Assembly (NCBI GenBank): GCA_949130495.1
Contig: OX422216.1
Coordinates: 99,703,967-99,767,966 of the forward strand
Direction: 5' to 3'
DNA from: Sambucus nigra
Lineage: Eukaryota; Streptophyta; Magnoliopsida; Dipsacales; Adoxaceae
DNA: 64,000 nucleotides
Under the pieces are notes generated by a model. That model was not told the origin of the DNA. It saw only the letters and a program-made list of their open reading frames with translations, and did no database searches. Below, in pieces: positions 47,134 through 58,320 of the stretch (its first letter is position 1; every line of letters begins with the position of its first letter). The position numbers and the translations under genes were made by a program.

Positions 47134-49175
47134 TCCAAGGGTCCTTATTATAGGCCAAGAGGTGAGGTATTTTGTTTGGGGTGAAACTCTCTTTAATGTT
47201 GTAACCGAACGCCTCACCTCATTTCATATTTGGATCGAAATAAGGAACTCATTTTTTCCCACCCGGGAACTCTTATTTTTACTTGACGAACATGCTTGAT
47301 GAATTTCGTCCAATTCGAAGAAAAAATTTTCCGACTTTGTTTTTAATTCCACAAGTGTGAAAATAATTTTTTCCCAACGATCGTAAAAATTATTTTTTTG
47401 CGCTTTTCTACTGCTGATTGTCAATTTGTACCGAAGTTCATCATTACATACAAAATTTTTACTCGACAATTTTTTTCAAAAATTAGCTTAAAAAATTTAT
47501 AAAATTATCGAAAGGCCCCATTTTGCCTTTAAAATTATGGTTTTGAATCTGAATTCAATCATTCTTGTATTTTTTTTTCTTTATTTAACAAAATGGTGCT
47601 AAGAATTTATTAAAAAAAAATGGGTCTAGTAAAGTATACATTTGGGTATAAAATATAGCAAATAATGCATTCCTTCGAAAGTATTATAGGAATTACACAA
47701 ATTTATAAGCGACCTACATAAGACTCAATACTAGACATGAATCTTGTATAACACTTTGATATGTCAACTCTCCTTGTACTAGCCAATAATAACCCTCCAT
47801 TGTAGGATCTTCCATAACCCTTCTTGGTATTAACCGATCTCAAGTAGAAACGCGACTAGCCCCCTAGAATCCTCATGTTATGTCTTTGAATGTGACGTGA
47901 AAAGGAATTTGTATCACTTAGTTCGCTCAGAATTATAAAATTGACAAGATCTAGACTCACAAAAAACCCTTCAAACCAAAGTAGGGTATTGATAAAAAAA
48001 CATAGGTTTCTCATAGAAAATATGTTTTTCGATCCTATTTACATGTTTCTAAAAAAGTAGGGTTTTGAACCTTGTCTTCCAAGAATATATCTCATGTACG
48101 AATGATGGTTCCCGAGTACGAATGAGATGCTTCGTACGAGGCTCTTGTACAAAAGAATCCTTCGCACGAGATACCCTCATAAGAAGTTATTTTGTACATG
48201 AAGTTTGGTTTTATAAAACAGTCCCTCCTACGAAGGGTGCTTTGTACGAGTCCCATATCGTACAAAAGGGCTTTGTATGAGATTTTCAAAAAAATTCCCA
48301 AAAAATTGATATTAAATTATTTAAAAACCTTTTCTGTAATTTTTTCCCATCAACTTGATAACACAAATAAAACTTAGGAAAATTAAAAACTTAATTTTCC
48401 TTTACCAGATATCAAGTGCAAAAGATGTGCCGTCCGATCTGGTAGAACGAAGTTCTGGTGCATTTATTCATCTCCATGTTTTTAATATAACTTGTAAAAG
48501 TATAATATACTCGTTATGCCCTCACTTAGATAAATTATTTTATTTCGGTTTCAAAAACACATGTTGAGTGTCTATCCAAGAGGTCTTTAGAAAAATTCAT
48601 TAATGCACAAGATCTTAAAGATGACTTCTTTCATCTTGCTATCACATCGATCACTTTATTATCAATGTAACTGTGACCTAGCGGACTTATATTTTATGGT
48701 TATGAAAAATTAAATGATGAAATCTTTTTCAAAAATGTGTAGCATCTTTTTCATCACCAAATGTCATAGTATTGTTTATGAAGATCTATGTTAAAAAGGC
48801 ATTTGTGTGAAACCTTCACTGGTCGCGACTTCTCGGAGATGCTTTGGCAAAAAACTCTGGTTGTATCTGCGACTTTCTTCGCTTATATTTTTCCATAGTG
48901 AAGCAAGACTTCATTTCAACGAAATATCTCACGTGTCGCGCGACCTAGTCGCTGAGGGTTCACTTTGACTAAGACATTTGTTTGTTGTAGTGAATGGTTA
49001 GCAACGGGCATTGAGTTGAATCTTTTTAACAAAATAAAAGTTTTTTGTATGGATATTTACAAAAAATACCTTTTCATTGATGAGATACTCCCACTTACTC
49101 ATTTCTTCCTTGTCAAGACAAGTGGGAGCACGTGTTTCCTTAGTTTAGCTTAATCTTGTGGGTTTGAAATGATTA
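47134..49175 (-). other. Probable old minus-strand LTR remnant with a palindrome array
   Basis: The palindrome array 48091-48285 is followed on the minus strand by a TATA-like sequence ATGTAAATAGG (48035-48045). Further along is a lysine-rich, coiled-coil-like frame (47469-47224). This matches the order seen in the small copia-like element (array, TATA, leader, small ORF). No element ends were found, so this is inference. Confidence 0.35.
48091..48285. promoter_or_regulatory. Array of about twelve GTAC-centred palindromic units, roughly 16 bp apart
   Basis: Self-complementary units include TTCGTACGAG (48131), TTGTACAA (48146), TTTTATAAAA (48209) and ATCGTACAAA (48258). Centres fall near 48097, 48117, 48135, 48148, 48165, 48180, 48195, 48213, 48229, 48245, 48261 and 48276. 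Confidence 0.6.
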
Positions 49176-51267
49176 TGTGGCCATCCCCGATCCTCGCCGT
49201 GGGAGAGACGTATGAGGGGGTGTCATCTCCGTGGTGAGAGGATCTCGGTCCCACGTATCGCTCTCAGGAGCGCTTCTACCGGCGTCGGCGATGTGTGAGG
49301 TAAAAAATGTAGAGAGATGGAGTCACCAGTCTATTTTACTCAAAACAGACAAAGGAAAAGGGGGAGCCATCCCAAAGGGCAACATCCAAAGATACACTGA
49401 TACATACGAAACCAAAATGATTCGAAAAGGGTTCGGAGTCTGAGTTACAAAATGGGAAGGTGTTAGGCACCCATTCCGCCCTTACGGTCTCTCATGGATT
49501 GTTGCTATTTTCCTTTATTTCCCCGTGATATGTGTGCATGGTGTATATGTAGTGGAGATAGGAATCATCGACTTGTATCATGGAAGAGATAAAGCGAGTC
49601 ATCCATGGGAATGTTCCTAAAAATAATATTAGAAAATAGGATTTACGCGATTATCCTAGAGTTAATCATTATAATGGAACGATAACGCATACAGAATAAT
49701 ACGTCACTAAGAACAAATATATGTACATGTAAATATATAGATTTTAGGATAATTAAGTTAAAGAATAAAGAAAAATAGAAAATGGGAGAAAAGTAGGACT
49801 CGAGCCTCGGGTTTTACCCCGAGACTCCTACGTAGCCTATAGAGGCATCAAAGTCCATGTAGTTCGTATGCAAAGCGATGGGTGGGATTTATCCCATAAA
49901 TCTAATCGATGACTTCTCTTATATATGTGTGTAAAAAAGTATTTTAGTTGTGAGAAAAGTGTGAGAATTCCCGTTTGGAATTTAAGAGCAAACCCTCCTT
50001 TTCTTGTCTTTTGGGTTTTATTTATATGAAAATAAGAGATGTGCGATAATACTAAATAAAAAGTATATTAGGATGTGTGAGATGGAGAGAATAAAAGTGC
50101 TAAGTAATAAAATAAGCTAATGTGAATTTAGGAGAATTTGAGAAAGTTGGACCTTCTTGGAGATCTTGAGATTGATCTTGGATGTTGGAGGGCAACCCTT
50201 GCACTTGGGTGATGATGAAGGGTGGTTAATTCACCAAGTTTGATGAAAAGTATGATGAAAAGTGTAGGTTGGAAAAGGATTTGAATGTGGAAATCACACT
50301 GACTTCGAGAGGGGTTTTGTGAGCTCGCTGAGAGTGATGGGTTTCAGATCTTGTGTCCCTTGCAATGAGGTCAGGCCCTCCTTTTTATAGGCCCAGGGCA
50401 TTGCCGATCGGTATAGCCCTAGTCCTGCCAATCGACATGTGTGTTTAGGAACACTACCGATAGGAAAGTTTTGGAACCTGCCGTTTGGCAGTCTCTTTAA
50501 GGTTCCTTTTGAAAATCAGTCGTGGAGTGCAAACCGTTGATCCGAATCATGCACGGGGTGAACCATTGGAAAGGTACTTTTGATACATTCGAAAGTATTT
50601 TGGATTGCTCCAGGGGGAGTTGACTTTGGGTCAAATGTGGCTCGAAAGCGTTCGTCGGTCCTTTAGACGGGGAATTATCGGACGCAAATGGATCATTCAT
50701 CCGGATGGTAAGTCTGAATCGTGCACGGGGCAGACCGTTGGAAAGGTTAGGAGATTTACTTCAACATTCGAAAGAGTTTGACTCAATTTGGGAAGTTAAC
50801 TTTGGTCAACTGGGGCCTGGAAGAGTTTGGTGACCTTTCAAAGTAAAACGGATCGTTCGTCCGCACCGTAAGTTAGAATTGGGCCCGGATTGTACCATTG
50901 TAAAGGGGTTTTAGCACCTTTTGAAGATTCATTCAGTCTCGATCGAGATGAAGAGTTGACTTTGGTCAAACGGAGCCTGGGAGAGTTCGATGGCCTCTTG
51001 ATCAAGTTTCAGAGGAGAATGGGTCATTTGTCCGTATCGTAAGTCAAAATCGCTCACAGGGCGGACCGTTGGAAAGTGGTTTCAGTGCCCTTTGAAGATT
51101 CATTCAGTCTAAGTTGAGCTGAAGAGTTTGACTTTTGGTCAAATGGGGCCTGAGAGTGCCCGATGGGCTAGGTCAGTACCCGGGGTATGACTTAGGTTTG
51201 TAGTGATGAAGGGAGGTGCTAGGGACCTAAGGTGTGGTTAGGGGGGTACTAGAATGGGGTGTCTACA
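49176..51267 (-). mobile_element. Tat/Ogre-like solo LTR, 2.09 kb
   Basis: A perfect duplication GATTA (49171-49175 and 51268-51272). On the minus strand it begins TGTAGACACCCCATTC and ends GATGGCCACA. A minus-strand TATA box CTATAAAAAGG lies at 50377-50387. The block near 49310-49500 (GGAGTCACCAGTCT, GGTGTTAGGCACCCATTCCG) resembles the conserved part of Tat/Ogre LTRs. Tandem-like segments at 50500-51150 repeat CGGACCGTTGGAAAG-type sequence. No internal coding region remains. Confidence 0.8.
50500..51150. repeat. Four diverged tandem segments of about 160-180 bp in the Tat-like solo LTR
   Basis: Blocks containing GTAAGTCxxAATCGxxCACGGG, then ACCGTTGGAAAGG, then ATTCGAAAGxxT or GAAGATTCATTCAGTC, then GTTGACTTTGGTCAA, recur from about 50516, 50707, 50868 and 51038. 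Confidence 0.7.
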
Positions 51268-51470
51268 GATTACACAAGTTTAAAAAAACTACATAAAGCC
51301 TAATTTTCCCTTCTCTCTCATAAGGATTAATATTTCAAAAGAGAAAAATTATTAAGAGAAGCCAAGAGTTTTTATGTTCTTCATTTCTAAGAACTAAAAA
51401 CCTTTTTAGAGAATGAAGACTAGTTTATCCTTGTTCTTACTTTTCCTTATTTATATTCTTTGCACTCGAG

Positions 51471-51960
51471 TTTGATTTTTTTTGAGAAAATTTATGTGTA
51501 TATAGAACAATAACCGAACACTTTACAAGTACAAGAGAGGAAAAAACCTCAAAACAAAGAAACCAGAGGGCACACCCCAAAAGCAAACAAACACATAATA
51601 CATGGTGGGGCATACCCCACCAAAATGTAATCATCCAAAACAAACACAACTAAACAAGGCCCAACAAGGGCAAACAAATCGCATCCCAACAAGGGACAGA
51701 CCAAACAGACCCAGGCCCAAACCAAAGGAGACCCGAACCCCTACAGTCAACGGGTATACACCCGAACCTCGAAGGTGAGAAAATCCATCAAAAGCATCGC
51801 CGAAAAATGACCAACGTCGGCCACACCGGGAACCCATCAAAGACCAGGAGCAAACATCACCACTGGACACCATCTGCTACCATTGCCGTCTCAAGGCAAA
51901 CACGATTGCGGGAAATCCACCACATCGCACCGCAATAGGGCACCATCGTGCTCATCAAGA
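51471..51960 (-). mobile_element. LINE-like non-autonomous fragment, same family as 30315-32126
   Basis: The + strand start TTTTTTTTGAGAAAATTTAT and GTGTATATAGAACAATAACC match the 3' end of the element at 30315. TGGTGGGGCATACCCCACCA is shared internally. It is 5'-truncated at about 51960; no clear duplication is seen. Confidence 0.65.
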
Positions 51961-52016
51961 GTGAAAAAGATAACTTTCGATTAGGTTTAAGGCAACATTA
52001 TTGGTCATTTGATCAA

Positions 52017-55015
52017 TGTGACACCCCGCCTAATTAAATACCGGGCGATCACTCCTTTATTAAATTAAATCAAGGTGAACAGTTGGTTCATTCTTAGCAT
52101 CACTGTCGATAAAAAATAAATTTTCCAATTTAACACCCTAAATAATTAAGCTAAGTGTCAAAAACATTTACATACATGACTTCCAAATTTTATTTAAAGA
52201 AAAGATTTATTTATTTATTAACAACATTCAATAAGTAAGAATCACACCACATTAAGTTCTGCAACATAAACCAATTAATAGAGAACATTCGTCAGTCGAA
52301 TGTCAACATACAAAATCTAAAACCACATAACCAAACTGAATCAATCCCATAATAACAATACTGGAAATAACTGAAATACAAATGTCCCAATAATAATAAA
52401 ATAATGGAAAGGGCGACACGTGCCCAATAAATGAGAATGCTAGAAGTGGAGTCAATAAAAGAAGCCGTCTACGCAAGTGACCTGCAACTTCCTCCTAAGC
52501 TGTAGCGCATTTCTGCCAAGAGATCCTAAGCAAGTCGTCCCTGTGGCTGGGCACCTGTAATACATACATATATATACAAGAGAGAGAAAGAGAAAAAGAA
52601 ACGGGTCAGAGCCCGAAAGTGTGTTTGATTTTAAAATACGTTTAGCAAGTATTTAAATTAATACAGGCCAATGCAACAACATATTAGTACGACACTCTCT
52701 TGAGAAAATCTCACCTCTCTTCTAATGTGCACACCTATCGCACTAACCTTCCCAACGGTTTGTTTTATCATATATCGCACTAATCTTTCTAAAAGATTTA
52801 ACTTATCTTAGATTACTCGTAAGATTTACAATATAATGTTTCCATTTTAAAAAGGATGTTCTAATTTGTAACCAAAGTTCTCTATTTTTAACTTTATAAA
52901 TTCAATAAGTTTTCCAGTGACATATTATACTTTCTCAAAACAAGTACTTATAATTTGAGTCAACAAACATGTCCTACTTATCAAATCCCAGTAGGCAGTT
53001 TCAAGTTTCCAAGTCTCATATATATATTAACTACTCGTATAATATATATAAAATAACAGCACCCCACATAAAACTATGGTGCGTGTATACTCTACTATCC
53101 AAAGCCCCATATCACTCATATTAAGGGGAATACATTCGGAATCACTCTCGAATTGTATTAACATAAATACACAAACAATATTGAGGCGAAGAATATATTC
53201 CAAGTCTCTAAGAGGATGGCACATGCCTGCGTCTCTTAGGACCGTCTGAACTATCACATCGATAGCCTGTACCAAGGATATCTATCTTCTAGGGTACAAG
53301 TCAATATCCCCCATAAAGGTCCCATCGAGATAAGACTTGCCCCAGCGCGGTAACCTCAGGGATAGCAAGTAGCGTGGGCATGATTTTCACAAGTATATAA
53401 TATATGTACACACAATCATATAAACATACCACTTTATCATATTAATATAGGTTCTTCTCGTCACCCATAATTATACCATTTATCCTTCATTTCACATTTA
53501 TAGAATTACGTATAAGGTTTCATTCCTAACCTTAACTCGAAGGGTTTTCTCACTCATTACCTGACACTCGTGGACTATATCCTCACAAATCTGAAATTCA
53601 GTAAGTGTCTTTATTAGGTTCCGACGTAACTCTCTTACGCACCTCACCCTTTAAATTTATGAATTTACCAACCCTAAAGTAAATATCCCATAAATACCAT
53701 TCTCGTTGAAGATTTAAGGTCTCAACATTTATTCATATGCCCTACTGGTCCTCAATGTCTCCAAAATTATTTTATCAAGAACGCCCAAGAATTATATCAT
53801 GACAATTTGAATTTAACTCATTTAAAGAGGGAATTAGGAGTCTGCCAGGAGGGGTCGATCGATCGAAGCTTGGGGCTCGATCGATCGATCAAGCAGGTCT
53901 GCGAAAAATTCTGCAGAATGCAGTTACGGGTTTCATCACCAAAATTACACCAAATCCATATTTTCAAGTTCCAATCGTCCCAGAATTTTACTACTAACAT
54001 TATAAATATATACTAGATGATTCTAACGTAAGGCATGTACATATTCATCATTTAAACATGGATTTTCAACCTAAGATTATATCCAATTATCAAGAACCCT
54101 AGAATTTTCTTAAACAGATTTCTAACAAATCTTTCTCCAGAATTTCTTTCTTATGATCATCAAAATTTCATGGTTTATATTCCTCTACATGGCAAGGGTT
54201 CCAGGATTTCCATATAATCCAAACTACATGCATTTTCCTAACACAAATTGGGTTTTCTTCCATAGTTTTCATCTCTAATCAATCCTAAACTAATATGAAG
54301 ATTGCATTAACGAAAATACGCAAGTTAAATACTTGCCTGGGATTTTTGGTATTCTGATTCACGACTGATTTTGGTATGGCTGCGTTCCTCGTCTCGCGAT
54401 CTACGCGGTGGTGGTGGTGGCGGTGCAAACCGGTGACTTTTTGGCCTTGAATTGCCTTGGAGCTCTCTCCCCTCTTCTCCAATGGCCGTCACTTGATTTC
54501 TGGATATTCTAACCCTAAAAGGCTAACCTAAATGGCTGATATAGGTTGCTGAATTTCGTGGGTTTAATTACCCAATTATGTAAAATGACTAAAATGCCCT
54601 CCCGGGGTACTAATTAGGCCTAAAAATGCATCGAGACCCAAACTAAACTCCCGGGTACACTTTTCTGACTATCTCGACCCTTCCGGACGCGTTGACGCAC
54701 TCAAAACGACCATACGAACAACTTATAAAATATTCACTTTTTATTTAACAAAATTAGTCCCGACGTGACACGGGCACGTCCCGACTTAAATTTTCGAAAT
54801 AGTCATTTAATTCACTCATGACATTCAATATAACCAATATAATATATTACTTTGCTCATTAGTAATATTCGACAAGTTTCCCATAATTACTAACTCTCGT
54901 CACGTTAATAATTATAACATAATTAATTTCCGGATTATTTTTTTTTAAATAAATCATTCACGTTAAATTTAATAAATCCCCAAATTAATATAGCATGAAA
55001 ATACGGGGTATTACA
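52017..55015 (-). repeat. 3' LTR of the Tekay element (full length, 3.0 kb)
   Basis: On the minus strand it runs from TGTAATACCCCGTATTTTCA to GGCGGGGTGTCACA. It contains a palindrome pair at 53855-53888. A minus-strand purine tract TTAGGGGGGAAG borders it at 55016-55030. Confidence 0.92.
53855..53888. promoter_or_regulatory. Pair of TCGATCGATCGA palindromes exactly 22 bp apart
   Basis: TCGATCGATCGA at 53855-53866 and 53877-53888, separated by AGCTTGGGGC. I could not place a convincing TATA box relative to them. Confidence 0.65.
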
Positions 55016-55025
55016 TACTTCCCCC

Positions 55026-56253
55026 CTAATAACGGAATTTCGTCCCGAAATTCGGAAAATAAGGCATACCTGGTAAAAACAACTCTGGATATTTCTCGCG
55101 CATATCTGCCTCGCGCTCCCAAGTGGATTCCTCCACATTATGATGCTCCCACTGGACTCGCACAAGTGGAACTATCTTCGACCTCAATCTCCTCTCACTA
55201 TAGTCTAGGATAGCCACTGGTCTCTCCTCTATCAGGCTGTAAGTCGATCTCATCTATCGCAATGTGAGTATGGGCCATATCATCCCGAAGATATCGTCTC
55301 AACGACGAGATGTGGAATACATCGTGGATGCGATGTAAATGTTCTGGAAGTCTCAACCTGTATGCAACCGGCCCAATCCTCTCGATGATGGGAAATGGTC
55401 CCACGTACCTCGGAGCCAACTTCCCCTTCTTCCCGAACCTCATCACTCCCTTCATAGGAGACACACGCAATAACACTTGGTCTCCCATATTAAACTCTCG
55501 GAAGAACCGTTTCGCATCGGCGTAGCTCTTCTTCCTGTCCTGGGCTACCCGAATACGACTCCTGATTATCTCAATCCTCGCGGAGGTCTCCTGAATCACT
55601 TCTGGCCCTAGCAACTTGTTATCCCCCACCTCGAGCCAACAAGTTGGAGAACGACAAGGCCTGCCATACAAAGCCTCAAATGGAGCCATGCCAATCGTGA
55701 ACTGATAGGAGTTATTATAAGAAAACTCTACCAGTGGAAGATGTGGCTCCCAACCTCCTCCAAAATCGAGAACACACATGCGTAGCATATCTTATAACAT
55801 CTGATTAGTACGCTCTGTCTGTCCGTCTGTCTGTGGGTGGTAAGCCGAACTCAACCTCAATTCATTACCCATAGCCTCCTGAAAGCTTTCCCAGAAACGT
55901 GACAAAAAAATCTTGTCTCTATCTGACACAATATTCAGGGGCACCCCATGTAATCTGACAATCTCAGCAATGAACAACTGAGCATACTGACCTGTAGTAT
56001 AATCTGTCCGCACTGGCAGAAAATAAGCCACCTTGGTCAAACGGTCTACAATCACCCAGATAGAATCGTGGCCCCGCTGTGATGTAGGCAACCCTGTAAT
56101 AAAATCCATGGAAATACTCTCCCACTTCCACGCGGGTACTTCCAATGTCCGAAGCAATCCTGACGGTTTCTGGTGGTCCACCTTTACCAGCTGGCAGGTA
56201 GAACACTTGGACACAAACTCAGCAATGTCCTTCTTCATCCCACTCCACCAGTA
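55026..56253 (-). pseudogene. pol: Tekay integrase and chromodomain, C-terminal pol
   Basis: The zinc-binding HHCC ends in KCSTCQLVKVDHQ (about 56200). The catalytic core has SMDFITGLP, NIVSDRDKIF and YHPQTDGQTERTNQM, supplying the D, D and E residues. A stop follows at 55792. 55788-55198 holds the C-terminal domain (KKGKLAPRYVGPFPIIERIG) and VFHISSLRRYL; a one-base shift near 55230 leads into the chromodomain frame 55253-55026 (VPLVRVQWEHHNVEESTWER). Integrase inserts the cDNA; the chromodomain steers it to marked chromatin. The stops at 56254 and 55792 and the shift inactivate this copy. Confidence 0.9.
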
Positions 56254-58320
56254 TTATCGCCTCATGTCTTGGTACATCTTATCGCCTCCCGAATGTACTG
56301 CAAATCGGGACCCATGAGAATGAGTCATCACTTCATGACGTAACTCTGCTCCTTCTGGAACCATCAATCTCCCATTAAACCGCAAACCTCCATCAGAACT
56401 AACAGAATAGGACTCAGCACCCTCAGCTAGAAGTCGCACAATCTGCTCCTGGCAAAATGGGTCTGTGGTCTGTGCCTGTATCACCCTCGTAACAATCTCG
56501 GGTGTGACTGACATAACGGATATGAAAGAACGGGCTACTGCGTCCTTGTGACCTAACTCTTTCCACTTTGCTTTCCAGACATCCGCTACATCGTCTACCG
56601 GTCTACGGCTCAACGCATCAGCAACTACATTGGCCTTCCCTGGATGATACTGTATATCTAACTGGTAGTCCTTCACAAACTCAAGCCATCTGCGCTGACG
56701 CATATTCAGCTCTCGCTGAGTGAACAGGTATTGCAATGACTTGTGGTCTGTGAACAGCCGAAATTTCTCACCCAATAAGTAGTGCCTCCAAATCCTCAAT
56801 GCAAAGACGACCGCTGCTAACTCCAGGTCGTGAGTGGGGTAATTCTTCTCATGTGGCTTAAGCTTGCGGGAAGTAAAAGCTATAGCCTTCTCCTCCTGCT
56901 GAAGTACTCCTCCAAGTCCCCGTAAAGACGCATCGGTGTAAACCATGTACTCTACACCCGGCTTTGGTAACGCAAGGACTGGTGCTGAAGTAAGCTTGTC
57001 TTTTAGCTCGTCGAAATCCAACTGAAAAGCATCATCCCAAACATATGGTACCCCCTTGCGAGTCAGATTCGTCAATGGACCCGCTATTTTGGAGAATCCC
57101 CGAATGAACCTCCTGTAGTATCCGGCTAATCCCAAGAAACTACGCACTTCCGTCGGTGTCGTGGGCTGTCTCCACTCCCTCACCGCTGACACTTTGCTCG
57201 GGTAAACTGCAATCCCCTGCTCAGAAACAACATGGCCCAAGAACTGTACCTCTCGCAACCAGAATCCACACTTCTCGTACTTAGCATACAACTGATGCTC
57301 TCGTAGAGTCTGAAGAACCTGCCTCAAGTGCTCGGCATGCTCCTCCTCGGAGTGTGAATATATCAAGATGTCATCTATGAAGACGATGACAAACTGATCC
57401 AATAACTCTCTGAATACTCGATTCATTAAGTCCATGAAAATGGCTGGAGCGTTTGTGAGTCCGAACGGCATCACCCTAAACTCATAGGACCCATATCTCG
57501 TCAAGAAGGCAGTCTTTGAAACATCATGCTCTCTAATACGTAACTGATGGTACCCCGACCTCAAATCTATCTTCAAAAAGAAAGTTGCTCCCCTCAACTG
57601 GTCGAACAGATCATCGATTCGAGGCAACGGATACTTATTTCGTATCGTTACCTTGTTCAGCTCCCGGTAGTCCACACACAATCTCAGTAAACCATCTCTC
57701 TTCTTCACAAACAAGACTGGAGCGCCCCAAGGTGAGTTACTCCTACGAATGAAGCCCTGACCTAATAGCTGCTCTATCTGATCTCGTAGCTCTCGCATCT
57801 CTGCCGGAGCCATACGGTACGGTGCGCGTGCTATAGGTCTCGTATCTGGCAATAAATCTATAACAAAGTCTATCTCACGACTGGGCGGTAGGCCTGGTAT
57901 CTCCTGAAACACATCGGAATACTCCCTAACAACTGGGATCGAATCCAAGGGAATCACAACCTCCTTAGAGGTATCCTCCTCTATGTAATACAAATGGGCG
58001 ATCGAACCTCCCTCTGGGCGAGGCATCGCCACTACAAACATCTCTTGCCCCGGAATGGCAAAAACAATGCTCCCACCGAAGCAATCAATCATGGTTCTAT
58101 AAGCTACGAGCCAGTCCATACCAATAATCACATCATGCTCGTGCATGTCTAAGACTAACATGTCTGCAGGTAATACCAAGCTACCAATCTCTACCCCTAC
58201 TCCCGGCATATAAAGAAAATAAGTGACCCACTCCCCAGTGGTGAGTCGACACACGTCACGGTGCTCTCTGCTGTGGCTAGCAACCCTAAGGACTTTGCAA
58301 AATGTGTAGCTATAAAACAA
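56254..58320 (-). pseudogene. pol: Tekay protease C-terminus, reverse transcriptase and RNase H
   Basis: A 688-residue open frame. It begins with the protease flap end ([20 protein letters not shown]), then the [62 protein letters not shown], and the catalytic [10 protein letters not shown]. RNase H follows with [35 protein letters not shown] and [10 protein letters not shown]. The linker [14 protein letters not shown] leads to integrase. The RT and RNase H motifs look complete. The frame is joined to gag-protease only through a frameshift near 58210-58260 and ends at a premature TAA just before YWW of the integrase. Confidence 0.93.
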
